DNA from: Brachypodium distachyon | Taxonomy: Eukaryota; Streptophyta; Magnoliopsida; Poales; Poaceae | Length of the DNA stretch: 64,000 nt | NCBI RefSeq assembly: GCF_000005505.3 | Contig: NC_016132.3 | Location: 33,928,914-33,992,913 of the forward strand | Direction: 5' to 3' | Shown here: positions 47,584 to 59,700 of the stretch, piece after piece | Layout: each line of letters starts with the position of its first letter | Position numbering within the stretch: the first letter of the stretch is position 1 | Notes under the pieces: model-generated | What the model saw: only the letters and a program-made list of their open reading frames with translations | What the model was told of the DNA's origin: nothing | Databases searched by the model: none | Translations under genes and position numbers: made by a program

Positions 47584-48799
47584 TGAAAGGGAAACCTTGC
47601 CCTTGTATGGGTTTTGATGAATGATGACAACATGGTTGAGGAACTAATGAATTACACGGAGTGTTTCAAGTTTTAGTTCCTCGGTTGGTTTAACCAGCCT
47701 CGACGACGCCTAAAAATTGAAGTACAAGTACTGGCTTGAAGTATGAAGAACTCGGTGAAGAACGGTGAAGAACATGAAGCGTAGCTTTCTTCATAAGTCT
47801 TTCCGTAGTTTTTTCTTCACTTGAGTATAGGAACGCCGTACTATTAAGGGAGGTTTGAAGTGTGGAGCTGGTTCAGGTGAAACCTATTCTTCATGTTCAG
47901 CTTAGGCGAAAACCATTTTCTGTGTGAGTGTTTTTCGTCGGAGTGAAGAATGAAGCATTTCAGGCTTCACAGAAACTTCCGCATGAAGTCTTCACTCTGA
48001 TTTCAAATGTGTTTGAAAATCTGTCGCTTTCGAGCTTGACCACCTAATCTAACCGTTGTGAGACAAAGAGATAAAGTGTGAGCTGGAGTCTCAGGGATCA
48101 CTTTATCCAACGGGTCACAACGGCTAGATCAATCGTGGCCAAGGCTATATAAGACGACCCGCCCCGAAGGAGTTCGGTGGTGATCCCCAGTGAGTTGTTT
48201 CGAAGAACACCTGATAAAACCCTTAGACCTGAACTGAGCGTGAAGAATGGGATCCTCTCTCTAGCCGAGCACTTGAAGCTTGTTACTCTTGGTGATTGGC
48301 ATCACCTAGACGACTAGGAGTCAGTGTTGAAGAGCAATCGAAGCTTGTGATTTTTCATCAACTAGTCTGTGAAGGTCCGGAGATCACCTCAAGATCTACC
48401 ACGAGTAACTGGGCGAGACTTAGATCTTAGCTCAGGAGGATTGGGTGGACTTGTGTGTCCGCGAGTCTTGTGTGACTCAGCCCCCACAACGGAGAGGTAG
48501 GATTGTGCCAACAATCTGAACTTCGGAAAACAAATCCCTGTGTCTTCAGTCCTGGTGATTTCGTTCCTCATTTTTTTTACTCTCTGTTGAAGTATAACTG
48601 ATTCTATTGTCTTCTGTCTTCATTACTACTGCTATAAACCTGCTCATCTTTCTTCTTTCCGCTGCTACTCTAAAAATTGCTAAGTGTAATCCTTGTTGTT
48701 GAAATACTGTGACTGTCTTCAGTCTTCGGTCTTCATTTTTGAAGAAAGAATTAAAACTGGTCACATTCACCCCTCCTCCGTGACGTACTCCATCTTTCA
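47584..48799 (+). mobile_element. Solo LTR of a Copia-type element
   Basis: It starts TGAAAGGGAAACCTTGCCC and ends CCATCTTTCA. The exact target duplication CACGC flanks it (47579-47583, 48800-48804). TATA box GGCTATATAAGACG lies at about 48143-48156. No internal domain is present, so the element was reduced to one LTR by recombination. It belongs to the same broad group as the LTR at 33987. Confidence 0.9.
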
Positions 48800-48804
48800 C
48801 ACGC

Positions 48805-51045
48805 AAATCCTTCCATTGGCCAGATCGCCGCCGCCCCCTCTCTCCTCAGCATCGCCGGCGGCCGGCCCGGCGGACCGGTACCCAAAGCCGAACGGGCGAC
48901 TCCTGCTACGAGGCAAGGCGCGTCGAATTTGGGGAAGACCGGGGCGTCGGTGGAGGTGGCCTCACGAAGGAAGAACGGCGGCAGCGGCAGCGCACGTGGT
49001 CACAAGGATGCAAATCTTGGCCGGGAAAATGGAAGGATGAGCCGAACGAGGCCTTGCCGCCGCCGTCCGTCACACGGGCGAAGCCCGACGACCTCCTCCG
49101 GCGACGGCAAGGGGCGTAGATGCTGGCGGAGGGCCTTTTTTTGGCTGGGTGGCGGCGGCCTCCGGAATCGCCTGAGAGCGACCCGGAAAGCTAGGGTTTC
49201 CCAAGAGGTTAAGTGTCCTTCCCCGAGTTCAATCTTTGGTTCATGTTGTTGCTTCTAGATAAGATGATAGTTCGATCTTCGGTTCATACTGCTGCTTCTG
49301 GATAAGATGATATTCATTCATAGTTTTCCTCTTGAATTGTCTATGTGCCCAGGTCTTTTTTTCTTTCTCAAACAAACATGATATGCGCATTGATCAGGTA
49401 AAATTCCATATAAGGTGGGTTTCAATTGATTTTATCTAATTTCTATGAATTTAGCATGACCTTTTGAGCTATCAGTCTTGCTGTACAGGAAGCAGCAAGC
49501 ATATAAAGGATATTTGTTATTGTTTTGTTCTCCGTGAAATTTCCATGAATTATTTTGTTTACAGTGGAATTGTTTGGTAGTTCCATTAATTTCCAAGTGT
49601 CCCAACCATAGACAGGAAGCAGCAGGCAGAGCTCCATTTGTTTTGAGATGAAGTTGTATTTAATCTTTGGTCTTGTGTTTTCTTTTGTATACATGCTTGT
49701 GGAAATGTTCAAATATAGCTGGCCAAGATATACAGGATGATCAATTACATCTTACCTGACCTACTGTCATGGTGCGTTCTTGCTGCATTCTGCAGATGAT
49801 TTTGTTGGCTTGTGGTAGTAACTAGCGTTCACTTGTTATACTTTCATGTAGTTTAGCGCTGCTTCGAATAGGATCCCCCCCCCCCCCCCCTCTCTCTCTC
49901 CCCCATATCTTCTAGATAACTGCTTGCCTAATGATATAGAGGGATCCTAAATCTGAAATGTGAAATTCTTTGTACTATTGTCTGGAAGTGTTTTATTTTA
50001 TTTTATTTTATTTTGGGGTACCATGGCACCCTTGAGATTGACCCAAATTCCTTTGCAAGTAATTGTAAGAACTTTGGCTTAAATTTGTAGTTGGAGATAT
50101 AGGAAATTAATTCCAAAAGTTGTTCATTTAAGTGTTTTTGTACACTTAAAAATCATCTTGCATGAGAATATATTCACGTTGTTGAGCGGGAGTTGAGAAA
50201 TACGCTCATTATTTGCAGCCTAACTTCATGTCTATGCTATTGTTATTTAACCAAGTACACTTTTGTCAATCTGAGCTATTTCCAATTTGGTTCGTACATC
50301 TGTGCTCCTGCTCCTTCACTACATTCATGTTTCATGTGCTTGATCAACATTATAATTTCTTTATTGCATACCATTACTAATTTTGCATTCTTTCATGGTG
50401 AAGGCACGGTAAACTGAAGCCACAGTAAACTGAGTCCACAAAGTTCAGTTATTAGTGTTTAAGCATGAAAGGTGTTTTGTTTTTAGCTCTTTTACTTTCT
50501 TTTTACTCACTTAGGTACTGAGTGCCTGTCAAGTGGTTTATGAACTATTATGGTGAGTTATTGGCTAAAAATGAACTATTTCTACTGCAGGACAAATTGG
50601 ACAGAGCGGCCAGGTAACCAAGTTCCTAGCTGCCGCAATTGAATCGTCGAAATATTTTGGGTGATGGAAACAAATATGGAGGCCATGTGTGGTGAATGCA
50701 TCTCATAGATTGGATGGATAATTGGGGTGGTGGAAACATATATTTAGGTCATGTGTGGTGAATGCATTCGTAGAATCATTACATGGAAGCCTTATGTTAT
50801 TTACAACTTCACGGGTGTTGCTATGTTCTTGGTCAGCTATAGAGTTCATGCTTCCAATAAATTTTTTACTGTACTGTCCACGCGATGCAGATGCAACAAC
50901 CTATTGTTTATTCGTGTTTAGTCTCTAACACATGGAATTATGTATTTCGTGTCTGAATTCATTGTGCATATTTATTTCAATCACGATATATGGTTGACAA
51001 TTTAAGTAAGTATAGGGATGTAAGAGTTTGCTAGATTTGTTAGCG
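48805..51045 (+). other. Helitron-carried sequence, possibly captured gene fragments
   Basis: 48805-49215 is GC-rich and resembles a grass gene's 5' end, ending GCTAGGGTTTCCCAAGAG|GTTAAGTG, a plausible exon and donor. Further on the sequence is AT-rich and intron-like. A small possible exon at 50591-50612 (acceptor CTACTGCAG, DKLDRAA, donor GTAACC) could belong to it. No family is recognised. A C-run followed by (TC)n lies at 49876-49902. Confidence 0.35.
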
Positions 51046-51075
51046 GCGCAGCAAAGCGCGTGTTAATCCTTCTAG

Positions 51076-51096
51076 TATTTTGGAAAGGAAGGAGTA
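51076..51096. mobile_element. Right end of the MITE split by the Helitron
   Basis: The sequence is the inverted terminus matching 31133-31155. Confidence 0.8.
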
Positions 51097-51754
51097 CTAT
51101 GATTTTTGACAAAGTCCCGGGAGTTGCCTGTGACAGCTTCAACTCAGTAATGCTAGGTTCTAGTTGTGTTCTCATTGCTATCAATAGCAAGTCTGTCTAA
51201 ACCAATGTTTGGGCTAAACTATGTTTGTCTTTTTATCATTTTGATACTGGAACCGGCTTTATCATTATGGGAAAATAACTAAATTTATGATCCCACATGT
51301 GATCTATCGGGATGTTAACTTGGCACAATTGTACGGTATTACCGTGGAAATCACGTTCCCGACGACCGGTAAACCATTGTTCTCACCGTCTGACCAAGGT
51401 GTGATTGACGGTCTAGAAGCTTTGCTTTTACGACTACGATGAAAATCTCGTATAGCTGGACAAGCAGAAAGATCCAATAACCAGCTGGCACAACGGATTG
51501 GACCGGAAATGCGATAACAGGCGCTTTTGTTCATTTGAGTACAATGTGCTGTCCTTCAGAATACTGTTCTTACTTTTACGTTACATTCTCTGAGGACAGA
51601 GCTAATGAATCACATTGCACTCAATATCTAGTTCCTGGATAAGGCAGGGGAGCTCTTACCCCAGGACTTATTTATAATAGTAATGAGCTAGGAGTTGTTG
51701 CTCTTGGAAAATTGTCTAAAGTGCGCTCATGTATGATACTCTGTTTTTCAAACT

Positions 51755-51838
51755 TACTCCTTCCGTTCCTAAATGCTTGTCGTTGTTTTAGTACAAAATT
51801 ACTAAAACAACACCATGAATTTAGGAATGGAGGGAGTA
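51755..51838. mobile_element. Short Stowaway-type MITE
   Basis: It runs from TACTCCTTCCGTTCCTAAAT to GAATTTAGGAATGGAGGGAG and TA, flanked by TA, with arms pairing around AAAATTACTA. Confidence 0.85.
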
Positions 51839-53096
51839 ACTAACAGCACGAAACAATAGTGTAAATCCCGAACGCATGCTCCATGGAGCCGTTTGATCTC
51901 TCTCGTGCATCTTAGGGCTAAACTAAGACCATAGTTTGTCCGTTTTGAATCCAGTTCATCATACCTTTGAAGAAAAATCATGTTATTAGATACTGCATCA
52001 CTCCTATAACTATAAGGAATTTAAGGTCCATGGCAAACCAGATAACATTGCCACACAATATGATCAGGTATACATGATAATAGGCTGAGCTAGTTTGATA
52101 AATATAAACTCTGGATTGCCAATATGGGAGCTCTGGTAAAAGAAAACAGAAACTGCTTCTTTAAGTTGCGCCAGTACTTGCAATTCGAAATTTCCCTAAA
52201 GAATTGCCACTATAAGCTTCCATAAAAGAATCGAGAGCTATACAAGTGGGAACAGCTAACAGCTTCCTAGGAGCTCACTAAAGTTATAGCGCTGGTTGTA
52301 CACTTATACCCCTCGTTAGTAGTATGGTCAGCTTAAACTCAGTTTTTTATGAGGTCACTGCAAATTCAGAGAAAGCTCTTTGCCAGCTGTTCAAAAACAG
52401 TTCCACGCAGAACCATGGAGATTATCCGGAATCCTCCTGGTTCAAATTTCTTCTTTAGTTGCAAATCCACCCTCTTAGCTAGTACAAAACTTTGTATTGC
52501 TGGTTTCAACGGTTTGGATACAGACCGTTTTTGAACACCTACTACCCCTAGCCAGCTGTAGCATACCGAAATCATATAGGTGGACAATAAAATGAGTATG
52601 TACTGTAACTGGATGAAGCTGATAACAACATCATGCAGGAACCGAACTGGATCCGACAACACAATTAAGCTTAAAACCAACAGTTTTTCTTTCCGTGTGA
52701 CACTGATCTCATCTACATAAACTTTGTCCTACAAGATATTTTCCTTCCGAACATTACGAATGAAATCTACTTTTTATATTCCTTCCAGAGATAGTTACAC
52801 ATAACCTGGATATATTCCAAAATCTTACAGGATGAAAGAGGAATGTAAAACTGCAGCAAACCAAAACTATTGCCGGATGTATTGCAGGCAGTTACAATTA
52901 TTTTATACTGCTCAATCAATCTATCATTAATTCATTATATATAGCAAGCATAAACCTTGAATGGAATTAAGAAAAGCAGGTAATAAACAAACTTTAAATT
53001 TGAAAAGCAGTTAGTCCTCATCAATTGTAGACATGCAATCATCATGTCATAAATCACCACCTGGAAACTTATAGCTGGATCTTTGGAGGACAAAAT

Positions 53097-56000
53097 TCAC
53101 TTGCTCTCCGCATCATAGAGTTCAGATCTGAAAAAGCCATTAAAGGCAACCTCATAAGCTTATCCTTGTGAAGTATCTGTATCCGCAAACATTGTGGATA
53201 GGAACAACTTAAATTCAGAAAACACGTCAGAGGCATCAAAACAAGTTCAGTAAGGCTTTGTTTGGATGTAAACATTCGGAGGCTTGGCATTGCATTGGTT
53301 CCAATGCCAATATCGGAGGATATTGATATTGAGATTGAATACCAATATTTCTGTTTGGGTGCTTAGGTATTTAGAACCTAGACTTGATACTGAGGTCGAA
53401 TGCCAAATCCTGTTTGGATGGTCAAAGCGATGAATTGAAGTTGTCTCATGAGTATGGTTATTACTCCCTCCGTCCAACAAAGGATGTCTCAACATGCATC
53501 TATACACTAAGTCATGTCTAGATACATTCAAATTTTGACAAACTTGAGACATCCTTGGTTAGACGGAGGAATATGTTGTTTTATACACATATCAGCATAT
53601 TTTCTATATAACATTAGAATATATTTAAATTATTATATTTTACATAACAATTAAAAACAAGAAAAATGGCAACTTCCAAAAAACATGGAAAATGCATTTG
53701 AAAATGTACACGGCAGCAAAATCATTGTACTAATAATCTTGAGAACAAACAAATAATCTATCGAGAAATATTGACAGCGAAAGATTTCCGTAAGATCAGA
53801 AGCACTTGTGCAAAAGGAATTGGGATTGAAGTACTCCTCTATTTTCTACCCGATGCATCTCTGCTTCGGTGCCGGCAACTCGGCATCCATCTATGCCCAT
53901 TTACCTCTTTCAGCGCTTGCTTATTCCCTTATTCCCTTCTCTCCTATCCCTCTGCAGTCCCCAAACAAATAAAAGCAAATGAATGCAGACCCGGGTTCAG
54001 TTCTTCCGCACATGACCGGACAGAGGGGGAGGTCCACAAACAAAGAAAAGCAAACAAATCCGTCGTGTAAGCCGGACAGAGGAGAAGGTAGCGGCAGGGC
54101 AGCAGCAGCAGCAGTATGAGGAGGAGGACGAGGGGGTGAGGCGACCTGTGCCGGACAGAGGAGGTCACTGCGCCGGCAGCCGGGTCGCGTCCGCCTCCGG
54201 GTCAGGTCGTCGTTGGCATGCAGTACTGAGAGGGGAAGAGTCCGGGAGGTAGGGCCACCAGAAGGGAAGGTGGCAGGGTGGGAGGCCGCCAGCGCCTGCC
54301 GTGCCGCCGTTGCTCGGGGTGGAGCGCTATCGGGGGACAGAGCCGGTTCTGCTATTGGGAGGGAAGTGCAGGCGATGAGGAGGAAATCGGGAAAAAGGTT
54401 TCCGCGGGGATCGAATGCGGGTCTTCAGTCGAAGCGGTACGCAACTCCCGAATTCCAACCGATGTCGAGCTACTACCCTCGACATTAGGTCCGACAGAAT
54501 TTTGCCGTGGGACCGTTCGCTCAATATTCAGCCGGAATACCATGCGCCAATGCCAAGAAGAGCCAAACACACAGAATCGTGGTATTCGGGATCTAAGCAA
54601 TGCTAATGTCTAATGTCAAGCCCCAATGTCTACATCCAAACAAGGTGTAAGAAAAAATGTTTTTGCTCTTCCGACAGGAATGACAGGTGACTGAAAGCCG
54701 TCAACAGATTCTTAATGCAATATTTGGAAAACTGCTGCGTTCAGCAACCAAAGCAATAGAAACGTCAAGAATTCTTTCGTGAATGCCAGTTAGATCAATC
54801 ATATTATTTAGGACATTCATTTGCATCTAAAGTCAGAACAAATAGCAGGTAACTCAATACTGGGGATGATAATCCAGCTCTCCATCAATCTCCTTGCAAG
54901 TCATTTGCAGAAGCACAGACTGGACTCAATACATAACATGACACATACATAAATTTCAAGAACTACAGTGGCACAATGCAGATATATCCCAGATTACACC
55001 AGCCTAAGAGAATGAACACCCACCAACAGACATAAGGTTGGAAGCTAGGAGTAACAGTTTATTTCACTCTGAGTGTAATAAGGGGCTGTTTGGTTTGAGC
55101 CCATCAGCCCACAAATGTCTTTTCAGAAATTTGGTTGCAAAAATATTGGCTGAGGTTTTGCAATGCCTATGAGTAGACCAACTTTGGCCTAAAAAAAAAA
55201 GAACTACAGTTGGTAGTGGGGCATTGGCTTGCCAAAAGTTGGCTTTCATCCAAACAAGAACCAAATCTTGGTCAATGACAGAAAAATATGGTAGGGTACA
55301 GTTTGGTCACCATCCAGACATATTTTAAGTGTTTTCGTGTCCACTTATCCCATGGACACCAGCCATGAATTTAATATAAACTAAAACACTAACTGCATTA
55401 CCAAAAACCCTAAGAAAACACGATTATCTCATATCAAACTATTACAGAAGACTTTAAAGCTGTTTTTCTATACTTCTACTGCAGAATTCATGATTCATGT
55501 GCACTCTACTTAGTCAGTAATGGTTGGTTCCGAATTCAGCCACATCCCTTTTATCTACACTCAAACTTTGTTCTATATATGTCATCTTTTTTTAAATAAT
55601 AATCAAGGTTGCATCATTAGAAATGTTGTGTACTTATGTCTGCATTGACCAGAAGAATAGTTCTTTCGCTGGCACCAAATTAAAATAAGATGCAACAACT
55701 GGCAGATAGCATTTTACATTGAAGAAACTAGAAAGCATAGTACAGCACATTGCATAGAGATATATTTGTCATACGCATAAAATACGTGTGCTCGAACACG
55801 CTAATAGTAGACATCATATCCTCATGAAATTAGTCATCTTAGTACGATCACTGAAATCAAGTGGGCACCAACACATAAAGTCTATCAATCCTTTGCAACA
55901 GTCAGAATGGATATTCCCAGCTAAAATAAGAGCAATATGAGCAGCAGGCACTGCACACCAATCATTAATAATCACACGTACCAGTCTACCACAAGCAAAC

Positions 56001-56460
56001 AACGATGTATATAACCAGAGGGCGAGCGTACAGAGACATACATGAGATAAGTGCCGTGGGCGAATGCGCCCGCTAGGACGCCGTAGAAGAGGCGGTCCCT
56101 CCACACCGGGTTGTGCCGAAGACCAATCCTGACTGTTTTGCACGGACCCACCGCAAGAACCCTAATTAGCAACAGGATCCGAACAAGGACAGTGACACAG
56201 GGGATGATGGGGGGGAGGTGGGGTGTGATACATACTGAGGGGGAGAACGGGGGCGTAGATGAGCGGGAGCAGCATCAGCAACGGCGGCTTCCTCTGCTGC
56301 GGCGGCGGGCGCCTCACCGCCGGATCGCTGCTCCGGGACGACACAGGTACATGAGATGGATCTCGGTGAGCGGCGTAGAAGCGGTGAACTGGAGATCGAG
56401 AGAGAGGTATCGGGAAGGGGGCACTTACTCGAACTGTGACGAGGAGGAGGACGACGCCAT
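53097..56460 (-). CDS. Small two-helix membrane protein, unnamed plant family
   Basis: Four coding exons on the minus strand: 56429-56460, 56236-56327, 56042-56132 and 53097-53127 (32+92+91+31 = 246 bases, 81 residues plus stop). All introns are GT..AG. The protein starts MASSSSSSQFDDPAVRRPPP, then KPPLLMLLPLIYAPVLPLI (first hydrophobic segment), RIGLRHNPVWRDRLFYGV (basic loop), LAGAFAHGTYLI (second hydrophobic segment) and SELYDAESK. Similar small proteins occur in other plants as far as I recall, but I cannot give a function or location. The last exon is 2.9 kb from the third because a transposon and other repeats fill intron 3. The start lies 289 bases from that of ATP10, on the other strand. 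A truncated duplicate of the 3' end lies at 27319. Confidence 0.8.
53254..54647. mobile_element. PIF/Harbinger (Tourist-like) element in intron 3
   Basis: The termini GGCTTTGTTTGGATGTA and, inverted, CACCTTGTTTGGATGTA are flanked by TAA on both sides (53251-53253, 54648-54650), the three-base target duplication of this superfamily. The duplicated block at 27450-27480 lacks the element and shows one TAA at the same place, so the insertion is exact. The 1394 bases hold no transposase motif, so it is non-autonomous. The GC-rich interior at 54050-54480 is unexplained. Confidence 0.85.
53462..53573. mobile_element. Stowaway-type MITE nested in the PIF element
   Basis: It runs from TACTCCCTCCGTCCAACAAA to TTGAGACATCCTTGGTTAG and ACGGAGGAATA, with ATGTCTCAA and TTGAGACAT arms. 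Confidence 0.8.
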
Positions 56461-56749
56461 GATCGGGGGTGGGAGAAGAATCGAATCGAATCGAGTAGGA
56501 AGGAGGGTGAAGGGGTTTTTGCTTCCTCTGTTCCGCGCCGCTGGTTTTGCGAGCCCGCGGTTTCTAATGGCTGTACTACGTCAAAGCAGAACTGCTCACG
56601 GAAATACGGGCTTTTACGTATTCTCCCTGAGATTACGTGTCCACATCAGAACTCGTGTTGTCCCAGATGGGCTCGGCCCGTTTGGCTTTGCAAATTGCAA
56701 CGAGGCAAGCTGCTCGCTGTCTGACCCCATTAGATCGGCGGCGGCGGCG
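56461..56749. promoter_or_regulatory. Shared divergent promoter with site II element
   Basis: The 289 bases lie between the start codons of the small membrane-protein gene (-) and ATP10 (+). TGGGCTCGGCCCG at 56668-56680 holds TGGGCT and its near-inverse, a site II element (TGGGCY), the TCP-bound motif common in nuclear genes for mitochondrial and ribosomal proteins. No TATA box is evident on the ATP10 side. Coordinated expression is an inference. Confidence 0.6.
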
Positions 56750-59700
56750 ATGATGCTGACGGCGCGCCGGGCGGCGCGGCCGCTTCTCCGCCTCACCGGC
56801 GCCGGTGGTGCTCCGCCGGTACGCGCTGAGTTCACCCGTAGCTTCCTGGATTTCTTCAAGGTATGTGCTTCTGCTTCCTCCCTACGCCTGCTCTTCTCTG
56901 CTCCAATTAGAGTGTTTAGTCACTAGGTTTTCTCGTGGTGATGGGATGAATGGATGATCAGAAGGGTAACACGGAGGCCATCGATGAAGCCAAGGCGAAG
57001 GCTAAGGCTAGGCTGTAAGGCTCTTCTCCTCACATCGCTCCTACTAACTATTTTCTCTACTGCATGGTTGCATTGTGACATTGTGACATTGTGTGTCTGT
57101 TTATTTCTGAACCTCTGGCTGATTGGTCTAGTGCAGCAAGGATGAGATGAGCAGGGGATACTTCGAGGACATCTCCGAGATCCGTAAGAACGCTGGCAAG
57201 GTATGTGGCATCGATAATTTGGTACTCGTTATGTTAATTGAGTAATTGTTAAGAAATGGGGAGCTTGGGTGATGGGACTAGGGTTCTCACATAGTCACAT
57301 TGTCGGAAATGCTGTAGATTGCGACTGCGAGTAAGATCATCATCCCGGAGGTTGCTGCCTTGAAGTTCCCTGATCTTGCTTTAGAATCCCCTGATGCTGG
57401 GGCATTGCAACTGCCCCTTGTCGCGGCTCTTCCAGGAGAGGATCATTGTGAGGCTTCTACTACGGTGGTTCCTGATGTGTCACTGGTGTGCCTTTCTTTT
57501 CGTGCAAGCTCACAGGTATGAGTAACTGCTGCTCGTTGGTGGTTGGTGTACTGCAGCATATTACATAATTGCATGGTTAAATATGTAATTTAAGACTAGC
57601 TGTTGAATATGGATGGTGCTTCTATCTTTAGTAAAACCAGCTCTTACAAAAAAAATATGGACACCATATTCATAGTTACTCATATATTCTAAAGATGACA
57701 TCATTTTGCAGCTTTATCTATTTCCTACTTATTGGAAGTTTACTATAAAGTTAACACCTGTCTTTGAGCTGCAGTCAACCTTCTCAAAATAATATGAAAA
57801 AACGAGTACATTACCCCCTTGAGCATACCAAGTACATAACATTCATATTTTCACTTGCCAGATGCAAATTGGATTGATAGATGCTTTTAAATATTATACG
57901 TCTAGCGATTAGGTGATGTTGTTTGTAGATGCTTAGAGCATCTCCACTCGTCCCCCCTATATTTCATCCGTCGCATGGCCATATGGGGAGGCGCCGGCGC
58001 AACAATTTGTTTGGGGTGGAACCGACACCCAGCCGCACCCCCAAACATCGCTCCCCCAAATTTAGTTTGTCTCACTAATAGTGGTGGCCCGCACTGCTTT
58101 TCAGCTTCAGCCGACGCCCCTGCTAGCCCCCCTGTGAGTAGGGAGTGGATTGGGGACGCCGACTAAATTCTTGTGCCACGCCGGCTACTTTTGGATTTAG
58201 GGGAGTGGACTGGGTGGGTTTTTCAGTGCCGGCGCCCCCATTTAGCATTTGTGGGGGCGGCTGGAGATGCTTGTCGTAGCCCGGGGCTTAGATACCAGGG
58301 ATGCGAGGCACCCCCTTTTTGGTTCGGCAGTGGGCGTTGGGGATCGCTCCGGCGATCGCCGGCGAGGCCAATGATGAGCATACAATGCACAAGCCTGTTT
58401 ACCCAGGTTCGAGCCACCCGGAGGTGTTAAACCCTACGTCCTACTTCTGAGTTTGTATTAGCCAATGAACAGGTGTTTACAGGTTGCCGGGGGAGCCCCC
58501 GGGCGTTCTCTTCCCTTTTCTGCTAAGTGGCTACTTGCTACTTCTGGGCTAAAGACTCTCACTCAAACTCCACTGGAGTGTAACCTAGAAAGAACCGAAC
58601 CCCCCGACCAATGGCGCTGGTCCTCTTGTTATACTCAAGGGGATACCACAGGTGCTTCGGTGCATGGGGGACAAGTGTCGAGCAAAGACCCTAGGCAACT
58701 TGCCCTTGCTGCACTAGCATGCATGCATGGTGCAAAGTGCTGTAGCTAGGGCGGTACGTGCCTTAGATTCACTGCGAGCCACTCACTGTGGGTGATTAGA
58801 TAGGGAACCACCCTTCTGTCGGAGAATTTAATGCTTGCTTGTGCCATACTCCACGCCCGGACCAGCCCTGCACAAAAGGAGCCTGCCGGGCGGCCACGTG
58901 GTGTCAATACTCGGCTTGCATTGGGCGCCGGCCCTGTTGTAAGCGCCTGCGCCAGGGAACACCCTCCCCGGCAAGTGACCTTCCCGGGGGGTGCCCTGAC
59001 GGGAACCTTCACGCTGCCATCCGGGGCAACCCCCGCAGCCCGGCTAGTCCTGCCGGGCTGGTGGCACCCCGGGCGCGGTCCTTGCGGGGAGCAAGCGAGG
59101 CGACTCACGCGTTGCGCAATGGTGGTACCCTGGGTGCCACTGGTGCGACAATGCTCTTATGGTTTGACGAGGTTGGTGCAGACGAGCCCATATGCCGTAA
59201 AGTATATTATGCCCTTGGAACTTTTTTAGCTTGAGTTATAGGTCACTAGGTCCTTCAGCTTTTCCTGTGCCAAGTCAAACTTAAGCTACTGCAGAAAGGG
59301 TGTGACTTGTATTTGTTTGTCTTACCCAGTGGCCAGCCCACAAAATCGACTGTGCTGTGCATTATCACCAAGCTAAAAAATGCATAGCCCCGTATCTATA
59401 TCGACTTCGAGATGTTTTTGAAGTGAATATGTTAGGCAAGTCCACTGATTTGCTCAATAGCTAACTATGTATGCTTTTGTTGTACAGAAAATGGCAGAGT
59501 CATGGAGTCTACCTTTTCTTGATGCATTTGGTGCTGGAGGAAGAGTTCAAGCATATGAGGTATTCTACAGTATTATTCTCAGTTTGTTATACAAAGCAAA
59601 GTATCTTTATGGTCTAAAGCCATGCAGTTTACCATTGACCTCCTTTGAGTGATAGATGCTAGTACACACAGTTCCAAGATATATTACAACACATATTATT

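Larger units (their letters stand above)
31366..51075 (+). mobile_element. Helitron, non-autonomous, holding nested LTR elements
   Basis: The 5' end is TCTCTCTTCTCTAAAAG (Helitrons start TC). The 3' end is CTAG (51072-51075), preceded by a short hairpin GCGC-AGCAAA-GCGC (51046-51059) 12 bases upstream: the CTRR end and hairpin of plant Helitrons. It sits between A (31365) and T (51076), the Helitron target rule, without target duplication, inside a MITE whose two parts fit together when it is removed. Without the Gypsy element and solo LTR, about 2.5 kb remain (31366-31447, 47408-47583, 48805-51075). No Rep/helicase motif was seen, so it is non-autonomous. Joining the MITE parts leaves two extra bases (TA). 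Confidence 0.75.
51097..54885. repeat. Duplicated block, part B, copy 2
   Basis: Partner of 25850-27730. It contains extra insertions missing from copy 1: a MITE (51755-51838) and a PIF/Harbinger-type element (53254-54647). It includes the functional last exon of the small membrane-protein gene. Confidence 0.85.

Noticed and set aside
56111..56926. 271-codon plus-strand frame across the divergent promoter
   Set aside because: It runs through the exons of the minus-strand membrane gene, the promoter and ATP10 exon 1 and has no motif; chance opening in GC-rich DNA.
58831..59234. Open frames of about 130 codons on both strands in ATP10 intron 4
   Set aside because: They lie within the GC-rich solo LTR and have no recognisable domain.
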